DNA from: Chryseobacterium edaphi
Lineage (GTDB): Bacteria > Bacteroidota > Bacteroidia > Flavobacteriales > Weeksellaceae
Direction of reading: 5' to 3'
DNA: 64,000 nt
Assembly: GCF_025628985.1 (NCBI RefSeq)
Contig: NZ_JAOTEM010000001.1
Coordinates: forward strand, 1,550,001-1,614,000
In this document: positions 42,822 to 51,761 of the stretch, piece by piece
How the letters are laid out: each line of letters begins with the position of its first letter
Numbering within the stretch: the stretch's first letter is position 1
Notes under the pieces: generated by a model
Told to the model about the DNA's origin: nothing
Seen by the model: the letters and a program-made list of their open reading frames with translations, nothing else
Database searches by the model: none
Made by a program: the position numbers and the translations under genes

Positions 42822-44285
42822 TTAATAACCTAAATTTTGCGAAGCAAGACCTTTAGCTTCAAGTATAAACTTATTTGGAACAGGAAACACCTCATGAGTT
42901 CCTACTTTAAATGTTTTACCGTTAGCGGCCATAGCAGCCTGCGCTTGCCCAGTCCTTACAAGATCAAACCAACGATCATGCTCCATAGCAAGTTCTAATC
43001 TTCTTTCTTTATAAATCGCTGTCCTCATATCTGCTTGAGATACTGCAGTAGTATCTCCTAAACCAGCTCTATTTCGGACTAAGTTAAGATATGTCGCAGC
43101 ATTTGAAGTTTGTCCTAGCTCATTCATAGCTTCAGCTTTCATTAATAAGACCTCAGAATATCTTAAATAACGAATATTAGCATCTGAAAATTCATCACCT
43201 GTAAAAGCAGATGAGTAAGCCTTACCGTTGTAATAATTATTTTCTACCGTTGCAGGAACTACTCTTCCGTCATACAAGATTGTAGGTTTAATAATAATAG
43301 TCGCATCTCTTCTTTCTGTATCGCCTTCAGAATTATAGGCATTAACTAGGCTTTGTGATGGAGTGTTAAAGCCCCATCCCCAACCACCAGCACCTCTTGC
43401 ACCTTGTACCTGAGAATACTGCTTGATACCTGGCTGACCCGGCCCACCTTTTCCTTGGATTTCAAAAATAGATTCTGCATTGTTCTCGCCAGAAACTTTA
43501 TAAATATCTTGGAAGTTTGGAGTTAAAGAATAACCGTTTACCTGATTACAATTGTCAATAACTTGCTGCCATTTTTTTTGATATAGTGCGACTTTCGCTA
43601 GTAAAGCATAAGCTGCACCCTTTGAAGCCCTTCCCACATTATTACCACTATATGCAGACTTTTGGGGCAATGCAGCGATTGCTGCTTGCAAATCACTCTC
43701 GATAAAAGCATAAATTTCGGCTTTAGATTTTCTTGTAAAAACCATCATTCGATCTTCATCAGTATTTTCAAAAACTCTGTTAACCAAAGGAACATCACCG
43801 TAACTACGTACTAAAATAAAATATGAGAAAGCTCGAAGAAACTTTGCCTCACCTTCCAATCTGCTTCGGAGGGATGCATCAGCTTTGTCTAATAAAGGTA
43901 AGTATTTCAACGCCTGGTTCGATCTATTGATAGCTTGATAGTGACCTTCCCACACATCATTAAATGATGGACTTGTTGCACTAAATGTCAAAGCATCTAA
44001 AACATCCTTGTCAGATCCAGCATCTCCAGCCGAAGAGCCTTTATCTGCATCATCAGATGTTATACTGCTTATACCGATCCATGCAAAAGAACTTATATTC
44101 CAATCAAGATATTTTCCATAGATTGCTGATACAAAACTTTCTGCTCCAGCATTATTATTATACTCATTAAGTAAGTCTTCTAGAGCAATCTGTTGTGTTG
44201 GTGACGTATCTAAGTAATCACTACTACAATTCTGCGTAAGAAATGATAGTGATAATAATGATAAAGCTATAATTGATTTTTTCAT
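42822..44285 (-). CDS. susD: SusD/RagB-family nutrient-binding outer membrane lipoprotein
   Basis: A 487-residue lipoprotein (MKKSIIALSLLSLSFLTQNC, lipid on Cys20) that forms the lid over its SusC partner. Family features: 'SDYLDTSPTQQI' after the lipobox, an N-terminal TPR-like region ('VWEGHYQAINRSNQALKYLP', 'LRSRLEGEAKFLRAFSYFILVRSYGDVPLV', 'GRASKGAAYALLAKVALYQKKW'), and the C-terminal 'DANIRYLRYSEVLLMKAEAMNELG', 'YLNLVRNRAGL', 'IYKERRLELAMEHDRWFDLVRTG'. ATG start. It follows susC by 12 bp, as in nearly all such loci. Confidence 0.96.
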   Translation of the reverse strand: MKKSIIALSLLSLSFLTQNCSSDYLDTSPTQQIALEDLLNEYNNNAGAESFVSAIYGKYLDWNISSFAWIGISSITSDDADKGSSAGDAGSDKDVLDALTFSATSPSFNDVWEGHYQAINRSNQALKYLPLLDKADASLRSRLEGEAKFLRAFSYFILVRSYGDVPLVNRVFENTDEDRMMVFTRKSKAEIYAFIESDLQAAIAALPQKSAYSGNNVGRASKGAAYALLAKVALYQKKWQQVIDNCNQVNGYSLTPNFQDIYKVSGENNAESIFEIQGKGGPGQPGIKQYSQVQGARGAGGWGWGFNTPSQSLVNAYNSEGDTERRDATIIIKPTILYDGRVVPATVENNYYNGKAYSSAFTGDEFSDANIRYLRYSEVLLMKAEAMNELGQTSNAATYLNLVRNRAGLGDTTAVSQADMRTAIYKERRLELAMEHDRWFDLVRTGQAQAAMAANGKTFKVGTHEVFPVPNKFILEAKGLASQNLGY

Positions 44286-44297
44286 AATGTTTACTGA

Positions 44298-47093
44298 TTA
44301 AAATTTGATATTAACTCCAAAAACGAAAGAACGAAGTGATGGGTATGCATCCAATTCAACGCCAGCTAATTCATAAGGATTACCGTTTGCATTTAACTCC
44401 GGTGTAAATCCTGAAAACTTTTGCCAAATAAATGGATTAATAGCACTTACATAAAATCTTAGAGAAGAGATGTGCTCCACAGGTTTTGCAAAATTATATC
44501 CTAAGGTTATATTGTTAACTCTAAAAAAATCTCCTGATTCCAGAAAATAGGTGGATGCTGCAGGAATGCCTGCTGATGGCACCGGATTTTGAGCACTCAT
44601 ATTGCTAGGTGTCCAAAAATTTGTTGCAACATCGTATTCAATATTGTCACCAGATATTCTCTGAGCTTTTTTACCGTTATAAACACTGTGACCAAATGCT
44701 CCAAATCCATTAATGGCTAAGTCAACATTCTTGTAACGTAAATCAATATTTATCCCTAATGTAGATTTCGGAATATAAGAACCAAAAAACTTTCGGTCGG
44801 TTGCATCTTGTTTTCCTGTTATTCCATTGCCATTAGTATCTACAAATGCTATATTCCCATTGGCATCGTAACCATTTGCTTCCCAAAGATAGAAGCTGCC
44901 TAGCGGTTGATCAACTGCTAATTCCCCAAAATATTTAGTCCACTCACCATTTCCTAGGCTTCCACCTTGGATAATATTTACATTTGCAAAAACTTTATCC
45001 AAATTGTTTTTGTTGTAAGAGTAGTTACCATTGATTGCATAACTAAAATTTTCACCTACTTTGTCCTGCCATCCTAAACTAATTTCGACTCCTTTATTTG
45101 AGACCTGACCTAAATGTGAGAAACCTGATATTCCAATTCCTGCAGGACCCGGAGGTAGAGAAGCCAATACTATATTCTTGGTAATCTTATTATATAGGTC
45201 TACCGATCCAGATAGTCTGCTATCTAAAAATGCGAAATCAATTCCTCCACTTGTTTCTTCTGTGATTTCCCACCCCAAATTAGGATCTAACAATTGATTA
45301 TTCGTGGTTCCATTCGAATTTAATGTTCCACCAAACGAATAATTATAACCTTCACCTCCTGATGCTAAAGTCGGTACATTTAATGACACATCCTGATTAC
45401 CTAATCTTCCCCAGCCTCCTCTAATTTTTAAGAGATTAATGATATTATTATCTTTTAAGAAGCTTTCCTCAGAAACTATCCAACCCGCACCAAAAGATGG
45501 AAAGTTACCCCATTTTTTTCCTTCAGCAAATTGTGATGACCCATCTCTACGGATTGTTGCCGTAAGTAGATATCTATTCATCAATTTATATTGTGCTCGA
45601 CCGAAATATGAAACTGTTCTATTTTCATTCTCATCTGAACTAAAAAAATTCTTTAAGCTTCCATTCGCTACATAATCTAAATCCTGTAAATTCCAATAGC
45701 TGCTGTTTCCGGAAAGTCCTTGTCGAACATATCTTAACCTATTATAACCAGACTTGAATGTAGTTTCTGTACCTGCGGTTATTTCTACATTATGAACATC
45801 TGCAAATACTTTATTGTATGTCAAATAGTTTGTCAATTGCCAATTAAAATAATCCTCATTATTATTAGTTAATTGGTTTGTGAAAGATGCGGCTGGCTGA
45901 CCAATTAATCTTACACCATTATCAAATGCATAATTTTTGTAATGATAGTACTCTCCACTAAACTGTGATGTTAGTTTTAAACCTTTTACAATATCGGCAT
46001 CTAGCTTTATACCGCCTTGTAACTGCATAGCTTTTTGTCTTTCATTATTTAATTCAAGTTGAGCTAAAGGATTTCCTTGATCATTAAATCTTCCAGTTCC
46101 TATTGGAGATGCAAAACCATCTTGCCCAACTATTGAAACACCATACTGCCCATCAGCAAAACGAACCGGGACAATTGGAGACTGCCTGTAAGCAGTTGTA
46201 AAAGCACCAAGTGGTTTTGGAGTTGTATTGGTAAAAGCTACACTTAAATTCTGAGAAACAATAATTCCTTTTGCAATTCTAAATTCGTTATTTGTTCGAA
46301 CAGTTGCTCTATTATAGTCACTTCCTTTCAAAATAGATTTTTCATCATAATTATTTAGACTTAAAAAATATTTTGCTTTATCTGACGATCCAGACAAACT
46401 AACATTGTGTTGATTGTAAATACCGGTTCTTGTTATTTCATCAAACCAATCAGTATTCACAGGTTGATCCTGAGAGAATTTCGTAGTTTGCAAAGCAATA
46501 TTATTATAATAACTAAAAAGATTACTACCAGCCATCTTTACCTTTCTTAGTGGGTTTCTAACCCCAATAAAGCCATCATATTCAACATTTAGACCTTTGC
46601 CCCTGCCGCTTTTAGTAGTAATGATAATCACACCATTAGCGCCTCTATTACCATAAATTGCAAGTGCCGAAGCATCCTTTAAAACGTCATAAGAAAGAAT
46701 ATCATTTGTGTTGATATTATTCAGATTTTCCACAAAAAGTCCGTCAACCACATATAATGGTGATCTTTTAGATGCTACAGTACCTAAGCCTCTAATAAAA
46801 ACAGTAGGAGTAGAACCCGGTAAATCGGACGCAGTTACTTGTACACCAGCAATCTTTCCCTGAATTGCTTGTGTTGCATTTAAAACCTTTGTTTTAGAAA
46901 CTTCATCTGCTTTTAAAGAGCTTATTGCAGTCGTATTATCTACTGCCTTTCTTGTTCCATACCCAATCATCACTACTTCCTCAATCTTCTGCTCTTTTGG
47001 CAGTGTATCTTGTGGAGTCGTTTGTCCGTTGACGTTCATACCGAAGTAGAGAACTGCAATCAGACAAGAATACTTTAAATTAGTTTGCTTCAT
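44298..47093 (-). CDS. susC: SusC/RagA-family TonB-dependent transporter
   Basis: A 931-residue outer-membrane oligosaccharide importer. The frame is open to 47135, but the ATG at 47093 (MKQTNLKYSCLIAVLYFGMNVNGQ) gives the signal peptide. Directly after the signal comes the 'KIEEVVMIGYGTRK' motif and the plug domain ('ALAIYGNRGANGVIIITTKSGRGKG'), so the N-terminal carboxypeptidase-regulatory-like domain common in SusC proteins is missing. Then a 22-strand barrel ending '...LRSFVFGVNIKF' with a terminal Phe. It heads the utilization locus. No anti-sigma, ECF sigma or hybrid two-component regulator is beside it in this window. Confidence 0.95.
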   Translation of the reverse strand: MKQTNLKYSCLIAVLYFGMNVNGQTTPQDTLPKEQKIEEVVMIGYGTRKAVDNTTAISSLKADEVSKTKVLNATQAIQGKIAGVQVTASDLPGSTPTVFIRGLGTVASKRSPLYVVDGLFVENLNNINTNDILSYDVLKDASALAIYGNRGANGVIIITTKSGRGKGLNVEYDGFIGVRNPLRKVKMAGSNLFSYYNNIALQTTKFSQDQPVNTDWFDEITRTGIYNQHNVSLSGSSDKAKYFLSLNNYDEKSILKGSDYNRATVRTNNEFRIAKGIIVSQNLSVAFTNTTPKPLGAFTTAYRQSPIVPVRFADGQYGVSIVGQDGFASPIGTGRFNDQGNPLAQLELNNERQKAMQLQGGIKLDADIVKGLKLTSQFSGEYYHYKNYAFDNGVRLIGQPAASFTNQLTNNNEDYFNWQLTNYLTYNKVFADVHNVEITAGTETTFKSGYNRLRYVRQGLSGNSSYWNLQDLDYVANGSLKNFFSSDENENRTVSYFGRAQYKLMNRYLLTATIRRDGSSQFAEGKKWGNFPSFGAGWIVSEESFLKDNNIINLLKIRGGWGRLGNQDVSLNVPTLASGGEGYNYSFGGTLNSNGTTNNQLLDPNLGWEITEETSGGIDFAFLDSRLSGSVDLYNKITKNIVLASLPPGPAGIGISGFSHLGQVSNKGVEISLGWQDKVGENFSYAINGNYSYNKNNLDKVFANVNIIQGGSLGNGEWTKYFGELAVDQPLGSFYLWEANGYDANGNIAFVDTNGNGITGKQDATDRKFFGSYIPKSTLGINIDLRYKNVDLAINGFGAFGHSVYNGKKAQRISGDNIEYDVATNFWTPSNMSAQNPVPSAGIPAASTYFLESGDFFRVNNITLGYNFAKPVEHISSLRFYVSAINPFIWQKFSGFTPELNANGNPYELAGVELDAYPSLRSFVFGVNIKF

Positions 47094-47480
47094 ATAGTTT
47101 AATTTTATCTTGTACAAATCAAATGTGTTAGTCATTTGTAACTCTTACTTTAATTTCTCAAAAGAAGACGTTGGTCAAAAATATAAAAAATATCAAATGA
47201 TGTTAAATTTACTTAAATATTTTAAAATTAACACGTTAAATTATCAAATTTGTTAATATAATCTTAATTTTAATAAATTAGGAATCATAATATTTTAATA
47301 TAAATGAATATTTCATATTGAAACAAAGCCTCAAATCCACAAATATTTAACCCAAAATTAACATTGAAGCTCCAAAATCATCTGATTCGCAAAAATCAAA
47401 CAACATTTAAATGTAATTTATCAGTACTTCCGAAAATAATCTATTCAATATGCTCTACTAAAATTATTATAAACTAATTT
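47094..47480. other. Divergent intergenic region upstream of susC
   Basis: About 390 bp of very AT-rich DNA between susC and the plus-strand DUF4197 gene. I find no gene or RNA in it. A TATTTTTG match at 47177-47184 on the minus strand is a possible -7 box for susC, without a convincing -33 partner. Confidence 0.4.
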
Positions 47481-47510
47481 TTGTTAAACATCCATTTGTT
47501 TTTACCTTTG
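47481..47510 (+). promoter_or_regulatory. Bacteroidota-type promoter (TTG-N19-TACCTTTG)
   Basis: TTG at 47481-47483, 19 bp spacer, TACCTTTG at 47503-47510: both halves of the Bacteroidota sigma-ABfr consensus at the right distance. Transcription would start near 47517, which rules out translation starting at the TTG at 47481. Confidence 0.65.
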
Positions 47511-47525
47511 GTGCAGTATTTGACA

Positions 47526-48221
47526 ATGTTAAAAAAATTGAAAATGAAAAAATATATAATAGCCATTGCATTGGTTTTTGGAACTGGCGCGGTGATCAAC
47601 ACAACTCTACAATCTTGCTCTACACTTGCAACTTCAGATTTAGGATTAGCGGTTATCAAAAGAGTCTTGTTGGGAGGAATCAATAAAGGGATGAGCATCT
47701 ACGGAAATAAAGAAGCTTTTCTTCAAAACAATTTAGTAGACAAAGCTTTACCAAAAGAATTGAGAGATATCAATACTACTTTGGAGAAGATCGCTCCCTC
47801 TTTGGTAGCAAAAGAAAGAGAATACATTGCTGATGCAGCAGTTTATACAGTTAATATTTCAAGACCGATTCTTGAAAATGCTGTTAATAGCTTAAATGCT
47901 CAAGATGTTACCAGAATTATTCAAGGTGAAAAAGGTACTGCAACTTTAATTTTAAAAGAAAAAACTTCTCAGCAACTGGTTGCAGCAATTGCACCGAAAG
48001 TTGAGCAGGAACTTAACAAATACGGCATCGTTAAAACCATCAACACCGCTTTATCAGGAAGTAATCTTTTGGGAAGTTTATTGGGTGGAAACAGAAGCAA
48101 TGTAAATGCAGGTGGATTAAGTATGTTAGCTTCAGAACAGATCGTTAACGGATTATTCAATATCATCGAAGACCACGAAAAGCAAAACTCAGCGTCTCTT
48201 CTCGGACCACTTGGAAAATAA
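47526..48221 (+). CDS. DUF4197-family lipoprotein
   Basis: A DUF4197 protein (231 residues from ATG 47526, or 225 from ATG 47544). The frame is open from 47481, but a good promoter overlaps that portion. From the second ATG the signal is MKKYIIAIALVFGTGAVINT with a lipobox-like TLQSC. Domain marks: 'DLGLAVIKRVLLGGINKGM', 'NNLVDKALPKELRDINTTLEKI', 'IADAAVYTVNISRPILENAVNSLNAQDVTRIIQGEKGTATLILKEKTSQQLVAAIAPKVEQEL'. Helical, envelope-located, function unknown. A DUF493-type gene follows by 40 bp and is probably co-transcribed. Confidence 0.85.
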   Translation: MLKKLKMKKYIIAIALVFGTGAVINTTLQSCSTLATSDLGLAVIKRVLLGGINKGMSIYGNKEAFLQNNLVDKALPKELRDINTTLEKIAPSLVAKEREYIADAAVYTVNISRPILENAVNSLNAQDVTRIIQGEKGTATLILKEKTSQQLVAAIAPKVEQELNKYGIVKTINTALSGSNLLGSLLGGNRSNVNAGGLSMLASEQIVNGLFNIIEDHEKQNSASLLGPLGK

Positions 48222-48261
48222 TTAAATTTTCAGTATATTTATATATAAATTAGTATTCATA

Positions 48262-48567
48262 ATGGACATATTACAAGGAAATCAGCACGCAAATCCTGAA
48301 GATTTTTATATTTCACTAAAGGAAAAACTGGAAGGTCATCACGACTTTCCTGAGGATTATCTTTTTAAATTTATAATTCCTACAGATCAGGCAAAGCTTA
48401 CAGAAATATACAGAGTTTTTGACGGCATTAAATTTACACTGGGAAACAGAGAAAGCAAAAACGGTAAGTACACTGCTTGTAACATCAATGCATTCGTTTT
48501 AGATGCAGATCAGGTGGTGAGAATTTACAAAGAGGTGGCAAAAATAGAAGGTGTCATTCTATTATAA
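48262..48567 (+). CDS. DUF493 (YbeD-like) protein
   Basis: A 101-residue cytosolic protein of the DUF493/YbeD family, an alpha-beta plait fold resembling the regulatory domain of ACT-type proteins. Visible: 'DFYISLKEKLEGHHDFPEDYLFKFIIPTDQAKLTEIYRVF' (helix then strand), 'KFTLGNRESKNGKYTACNINAFVLDADQVVRIYKEVAKIEGVILL', where the S-x-x-G-K-Y-x-(A/S) segment is characteristic. Function not established; E. coli YbeD lies near lipoyl genes. Ended by a strong bidirectional terminator. Confidence 0.85.
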   Translation: MDILQGNQHANPEDFYISLKEKLEGHHDFPEDYLFKFIIPTDQAKLTEIYRVFDGIKFTLGNRESKNGKYTACNINAFVLDADQVVRIYKEVAKIEGVILL

Positions 48568-48573
48568 AAAAAT

Positions 48574-48602
48574 AAAGTCAGCAATTAAGCTGACTTTTTT
48601 AT
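48574..48602. terminator. Bidirectional terminator
   Basis: AAAGTCAGC, loop AATTAA, GCTGACTTT with A- and T-tracts, between convergent DUF493 and ArsC-like genes. Confidence 0.85.
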
Positions 48603-48615
48603 TTCGTATATTTTC

Positions 48616-48966
48616 TTAATGTTCAATAAAAAATTTCACATTTTCTACAGGTCTTCCGAGCATTGCTACGGAACCTTTGATCAAAATTGGTCTTTGTATC
48701 AATGAAGGATTTTCTGATAAAATCTTTAGCCATTCATCTTCTGTAAAGTCTTTTCCGGCATATTTTTCCAGATACAGCTTTTCTTCTTTTCTAATGATGT
48801 GAAAAACATTTTCGTTTAGCTTTTTCAAAACCGTTTTCAGTTCAAGAACACTCAACGGATCTTCTATGATGTTGATGATTTCAAACGGCACTCCGTTTTC
48901 GTCCAGATACTCTAGTACGGCATTTGATTTTGAGCAGTTTCCGTTATGCAAAACTTTTACCAACAT
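48616..48966 (-). CDS. ArsC-family (arsenate reductase/Spx-like) protein
   Basis: A 116-residue thioredoxin-fold protein of the ArsC family. Active-site Cys in 'VLHNGNCSKSNAVLEYLDENG', followed by 'PLSVLELKTVLKKL', 'IIRKEEKLYLEKY', 'LSENPSLIQRPILIKGSVAMLGRPVENV', where the Arg-Pro after 'IQ' is the conserved RP motif. It may reduce arsenate or act as a general thiol oxidoreductase (YffB-like). No ars operon genes are nearby, so arsenic resistance is doubtful. ATG start, single gene. Confidence 0.85.
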   Translation of the reverse strand: MLVKVLHNGNCSKSNAVLEYLDENGVPFEIINIIEDPLSVLELKTVLKKLNENVFHIIRKEEKLYLEKYAGKDFTEDEWLKILSENPSLIQRPILIKGSVAMLGRPVENVKFFIEH

Positions 48967-49055
48967 TGTATTTTATATTTAAATGATCTAAATTTCATTA
49001 AACAAATTTAGCACCAAAGAACATCATTCCTGATTTAATCTTTACGAAAAGAATA

Positions 49056-49670
49056 TTAAAATAAGCCGTTCAATTCTGTTTCAATTTTTTCTAAAATCAA
49101 ACCAAAATCCTCAGGTTTTTCTACAAAATCAAGATCGTCAACTTCAATGATCAAAAGTTTTCCTTCCGTATAATTGGAGATCCACTTTTCGTATTTCTGA
49201 TTTAGCTTAGAAAGATATTCAATGCTGATCGAAGCTTCATATTCTCTTCCTCTTTTGTAAATCTTTTTTACCAGATTCGGAACATCAGATTTTAAATAAA
49301 TTAATAAATCAGGAGCCGAGACGAAAGTTTTCATCAAATCAAAAAGAGACGCATAATTTGTATAATCTCTGTCTGACAACAACTTCATATCGTTCAGGTT
49401 TTCTGCAAAAATATGAGCATCTTCATAGATTGTACGATCCTGAATAATGTTTTTACCGCTGTCTCTGATCTCCTTTACCTGACGAAATCTACTGCCCAAA
49501 AAATAAATCTGCAGTGCAAAACTCCACTTGCTCATGTCTGCATAAAAATCTTCCAGATAAGGGTTGTGATCTACATCTTCAAATTGCGCATCCCAACTAT
49601 AATGCTTTGCCAACATTGTCGTTAAGGTCGTTTTTCCTGCTCCAATATTTCCGGTAACTGCAATGTGCAT
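49056..49670 (-). CDS. Deoxynucleoside kinase
   Basis: A 204-residue salvage enzyme that phosphorylates deoxynucleosides with ATP. P-loop GNIGAGKTTL at 7-16, 'EDVDHNPYLEDFYADMSKWSFALQIYFLGSRF' for substrate binding, the DRS-like motif in 'IIQDRTIYEDAHIFAENL', and a lid region 'YKRGREYEASISIEYLSKLNQKYEKWI'. Same size as dAK/dGK enzymes of Gram-positives and Bacteroidota. ATG start. A gene for a secreted propeller-like protein is upstream by 34 bp and may be in the same unit. Confidence 0.92.
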   Translation of the reverse strand: MHIAVTGNIGAGKTTLTTMLAKHYSWDAQFEDVDHNPYLEDFYADMSKWSFALQIYFLGSRFRQVKEIRDSGKNIIQDRTIYEDAHIFAENLNDMKLLSDRDYTNYASLFDLMKTFVSAPDLLIYLKSDVPNLVKKIYKRGREYEASISIEYLSKLNQKYEKWISNYTEGKLLIIEVDDLDFVEKPEDFGLILEKIETELNGLF

Positions 49671-49704
49671 ATTTCGTCTTCTATATTATTTAAAATTGAT
49701 TGAT

Positions 49705-50610
49705 TCAAAAGCCAAGATCCTGAATTTCATCCAGAAGCTTAATCATATCTGGTTTTTCAGTTTTTTCTTTTATCAGTTCGTCTACAGTTTTTTCCGTGTC
49801 ATTTTTCGGACTTTCGATGACGGTCTGTATTTTAGAATCCCGGATGTTTTCCAGGTTGTAAAGATAAAGTTTGTTGCCTTTGATTTCAAAATAAGCGAGC
49901 GAGTTTTTTTCCACAATTTGCACATCTGGATCTTCGAAAATTTTTGTCACCTCTTTTTCAGGAATATATTTGAAAATTGAATTTTTTGCTACAATTAAAA
50001 CAAATTCGTTCTCTCTCCTCAATCGTTTCCCATTTTCAAGAGGAGCTTCATATAATTTTTCAAATTTTAAATTATAGATTCTGAATTGATTTTTCGTTAA
50101 AATATAAACCTTATTTTCAAAAACCAAAAGATCAATCAAATCGTCAAAACTCGCATCAAAAGGATAGGAATTTATCGTTGTATCATTTCTGAAATTGTAT
50201 TGTAGAAGACGTTTTGTACTTTCATCCAACAGCCAGATTTGTTGCAGATCTTCAGCATAAGCATGTTTGATATAAGTAAATTTTTGCTTGAAATCTATTT
50301 TCTGAATTTCATTTAAATTCTGATCCACAAATTTTATTTCCTGAGCATTTTCAGAGAAAAGAGCAATACTTAAAGGATTTTGTACTCCCTGAACTTTGAA
50401 AGGAACCGTAAACATCAATTTACCAAGCTGTTTTCCTAAAGAATCGTACTTCGTAAAACTAAAATCTTTGTTTTTATAGAGATAAATATTTCCATAATCA
50501 TCCGCAAACAAGTCTCTCACTTCTTTGATTCTCAACGTGTCAAAAGGAAGAACTCTCTGCGCAGAAAGTGAACAGAAAATGAAAATCAAAAAAATTTGTA
50601 TTAATTTCAA
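49705..50610 (-). CDS. Secreted protein of unknown function, propeller-like
   Basis: A 301-residue exported protein with signal peptide (MKLIQIFLIFIFCSLSAQ). Repeated short strands with aromatic and Asp residues ('DLFADDYGNIYLYKNKDFSFTKYDSLGKQLGKL', 'IKHAYAEDLQQIWLLDESTKRLLQYNF', 'LLVFENKVYILTKNQFRIYNL') suggest a beta-propeller like NHL/WD folds. The C-terminal 40 residues are charged and helical. The frame begins with TTG at 50610, and no ATG gives a signal peptide, so TTG is the probable start. A REP-like hairpin lies upstream. No function recognised. Confidence 0.7.
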   Translation of the reverse strand: MKLIQIFLIFIFCSLSAQRVLPFDTLRIKEVRDLFADDYGNIYLYKNKDFSFTKYDSLGKQLGKLMFTVPFKVQGVQNPLSIALFSENAQEIKFVDQNLNEIQKIDFKQKFTYIKHAYAEDLQQIWLLDESTKRLLQYNFRNDTTINSYPFDASFDDLIDLLVFENKVYILTKNQFRIYNLKFEKLYEAPLENGKRLRRENEFVLIVAKNSIFKYIPEKEVTKIFEDPDVQIVEKNSLAYFEIKGNKLYLYNLENIRDSKIQTVIESPKNDTEKTVDELIKEKTEKPDMIKLLDEIQDLGF

Positions 50611-50630
50611 AAAAAATCTACTTTACGAAT

Positions 50631-50656
50631 GATAGCGCTCCGTGAGGAACGCTACC
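50631..50656. repeat. REP-like palindrome
   Basis: GATAGCGCTCC, loop GTGA, GGAACGCTACC: an imperfect inverted repeat with two mismatched positions that would pair as wobble in RNA. GC-rich against an AT-rich gap. Different sequence from the RAYT palindromes. Confidence 0.55.
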
Positions 50657-50698
50657 AATTTACATTTATTTTGTTTAAAAGGAATTAAATAACTTAAA

Positions 50699-51724
50699 TT
50701 ATTTAATTGCGACTTCATATATTTTCGGCCAGTTTTTACCCGTAATCACCATATTGTCACCTTTGAAAGCAATACCGTTAAGTACGTTTTCACTGTTTGC
50801 TTTTGTATACTGATCTGCAATTTGAGATAAATCAAATTTACCTACAACCTCACCGTTTGCAGGATTGATTTTCAGAATAACATTTTTATGCCAAACATTT
50901 GAATAGATAAATCCTTTGTGATATTCCAATTCATTGATTTGGTCATAAACTTCAGAATTTCCTGCCACAGAAATAAATCTTTCCATTTTTGAAGGATCTT
51001 TCGGATTCAGGAAATAAATATTTTTTGTTCCGTCTGAAACCATCAGATATTTTCCGTCAGTCGTCATTCCCCAACCTTCTCCTATTACATTAGGATAAGC
51101 AAATTCACTGATAAGTTCAAAAGAATTTTTATCATAAATAAATCCTTTTTTCTCTTTATATGTCAACTGATAAATCTTGTTTCCAAGACTAGAGATACCT
51201 TCAGAAAAAACAGTATCCGGTTGTTTTGCTTCTTTTGTAACAGTTTCGCTTCCAAGCTCATATTTCATAAATCTAGAAGCACCTTCTTGTCCTACACTTT
51301 CATAAACTGTATTTCCTTCCATGTAGAAACCTTCTGTGAAACTTGTAGGGTTATGAGGATATTCTGCAACCAAAGTGTAACTCATTTTCACTTCAGGATT
51401 TTTTGCAAAAACATTGATTGTTGCATCTTGGTTTAAAACCTGTCCGTCTTTCTTTTTGATGTTAAAAGTTACGGCATTATCACCTAACGTAAAATATTTA
51501 GAGTCTACAACAAGACTTGAAGTTTCCTTATCTCCAAAACTGATCGAAATACTTTCTGCATTATCCAGAACTTCTTCCGGAAGATTAAGTTTATCACCGA
51601 AATGATAACCTTTCGTTTCCATAGAATTGTTGTAATCAGCTAAAGAATTCAGTATTTTTTCGTCATTGTTACAAGATACGAACAACAGAAGCGCTGCAAA
51701 ACCTATTATTATTTTTTTCTTCAT
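50699..51724 (-). CDS. Glutaminyl-peptide cyclotransferase, lipoprotein
   Basis: A 341-residue lipoprotein (MKKKIIIGFAALLLFVSC). N-terminal extra domain (about 25-115), then a five-blade propeller of the plant-type glutamine cyclotransferase family (PF05096): 'EYPHNPTSFTEGFYMEGNTVYESVGQEGASRFMKYEL', 'FSEGISSLGNKIYQLTYKEKKGFIYD', 'GEGWGMTTDGKYLMVSDGTKNIYFLNP', 'VYDQINELEYHKGFIYSNVWHKNVILKINPANG', 'NVLNGIAFKGDNMVITGKNWPKIYEVAI'. It would cyclise N-terminal Gln to pyroglutamate on secreted proteins; in Bacteroidota many exported proteins start with Gln after signal cleavage, as several in this window do. Confidence 0.92.
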   Translation of the reverse strand: MKKKIIIGFAALLLFVSCNNDEKILNSLADYNNSMETKGYHFGDKLNLPEEVLDNAESISISFGDKETSSLVVDSKYFTLGDNAVTFNIKKKDGQVLNQDATINVFAKNPEVKMSYTLVAEYPHNPTSFTEGFYMEGNTVYESVGQEGASRFMKYELGSETVTKEAKQPDTVFSEGISSLGNKIYQLTYKEKKGFIYDKNSFELISEFAYPNVIGEGWGMTTDGKYLMVSDGTKNIYFLNPKDPSKMERFISVAGNSEVYDQINELEYHKGFIYSNVWHKNVILKINPANGEVVGKFDLSQIADQYTKANSENVLNGIAFKGDNMVITGKNWPKIYEVAIK

Positions 51725-51761
51725 TATTATTTCTAAAATATTTCCCCAAAAATAGCAAATT

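Noticed and set aside
47481..47525. N-terminal extension of the DUF4197 protein from a TTG codon
   Set aside because: The TTG coincides with the -33 element of a well-spaced promoter, and later ATGs give a normal signal sequence.
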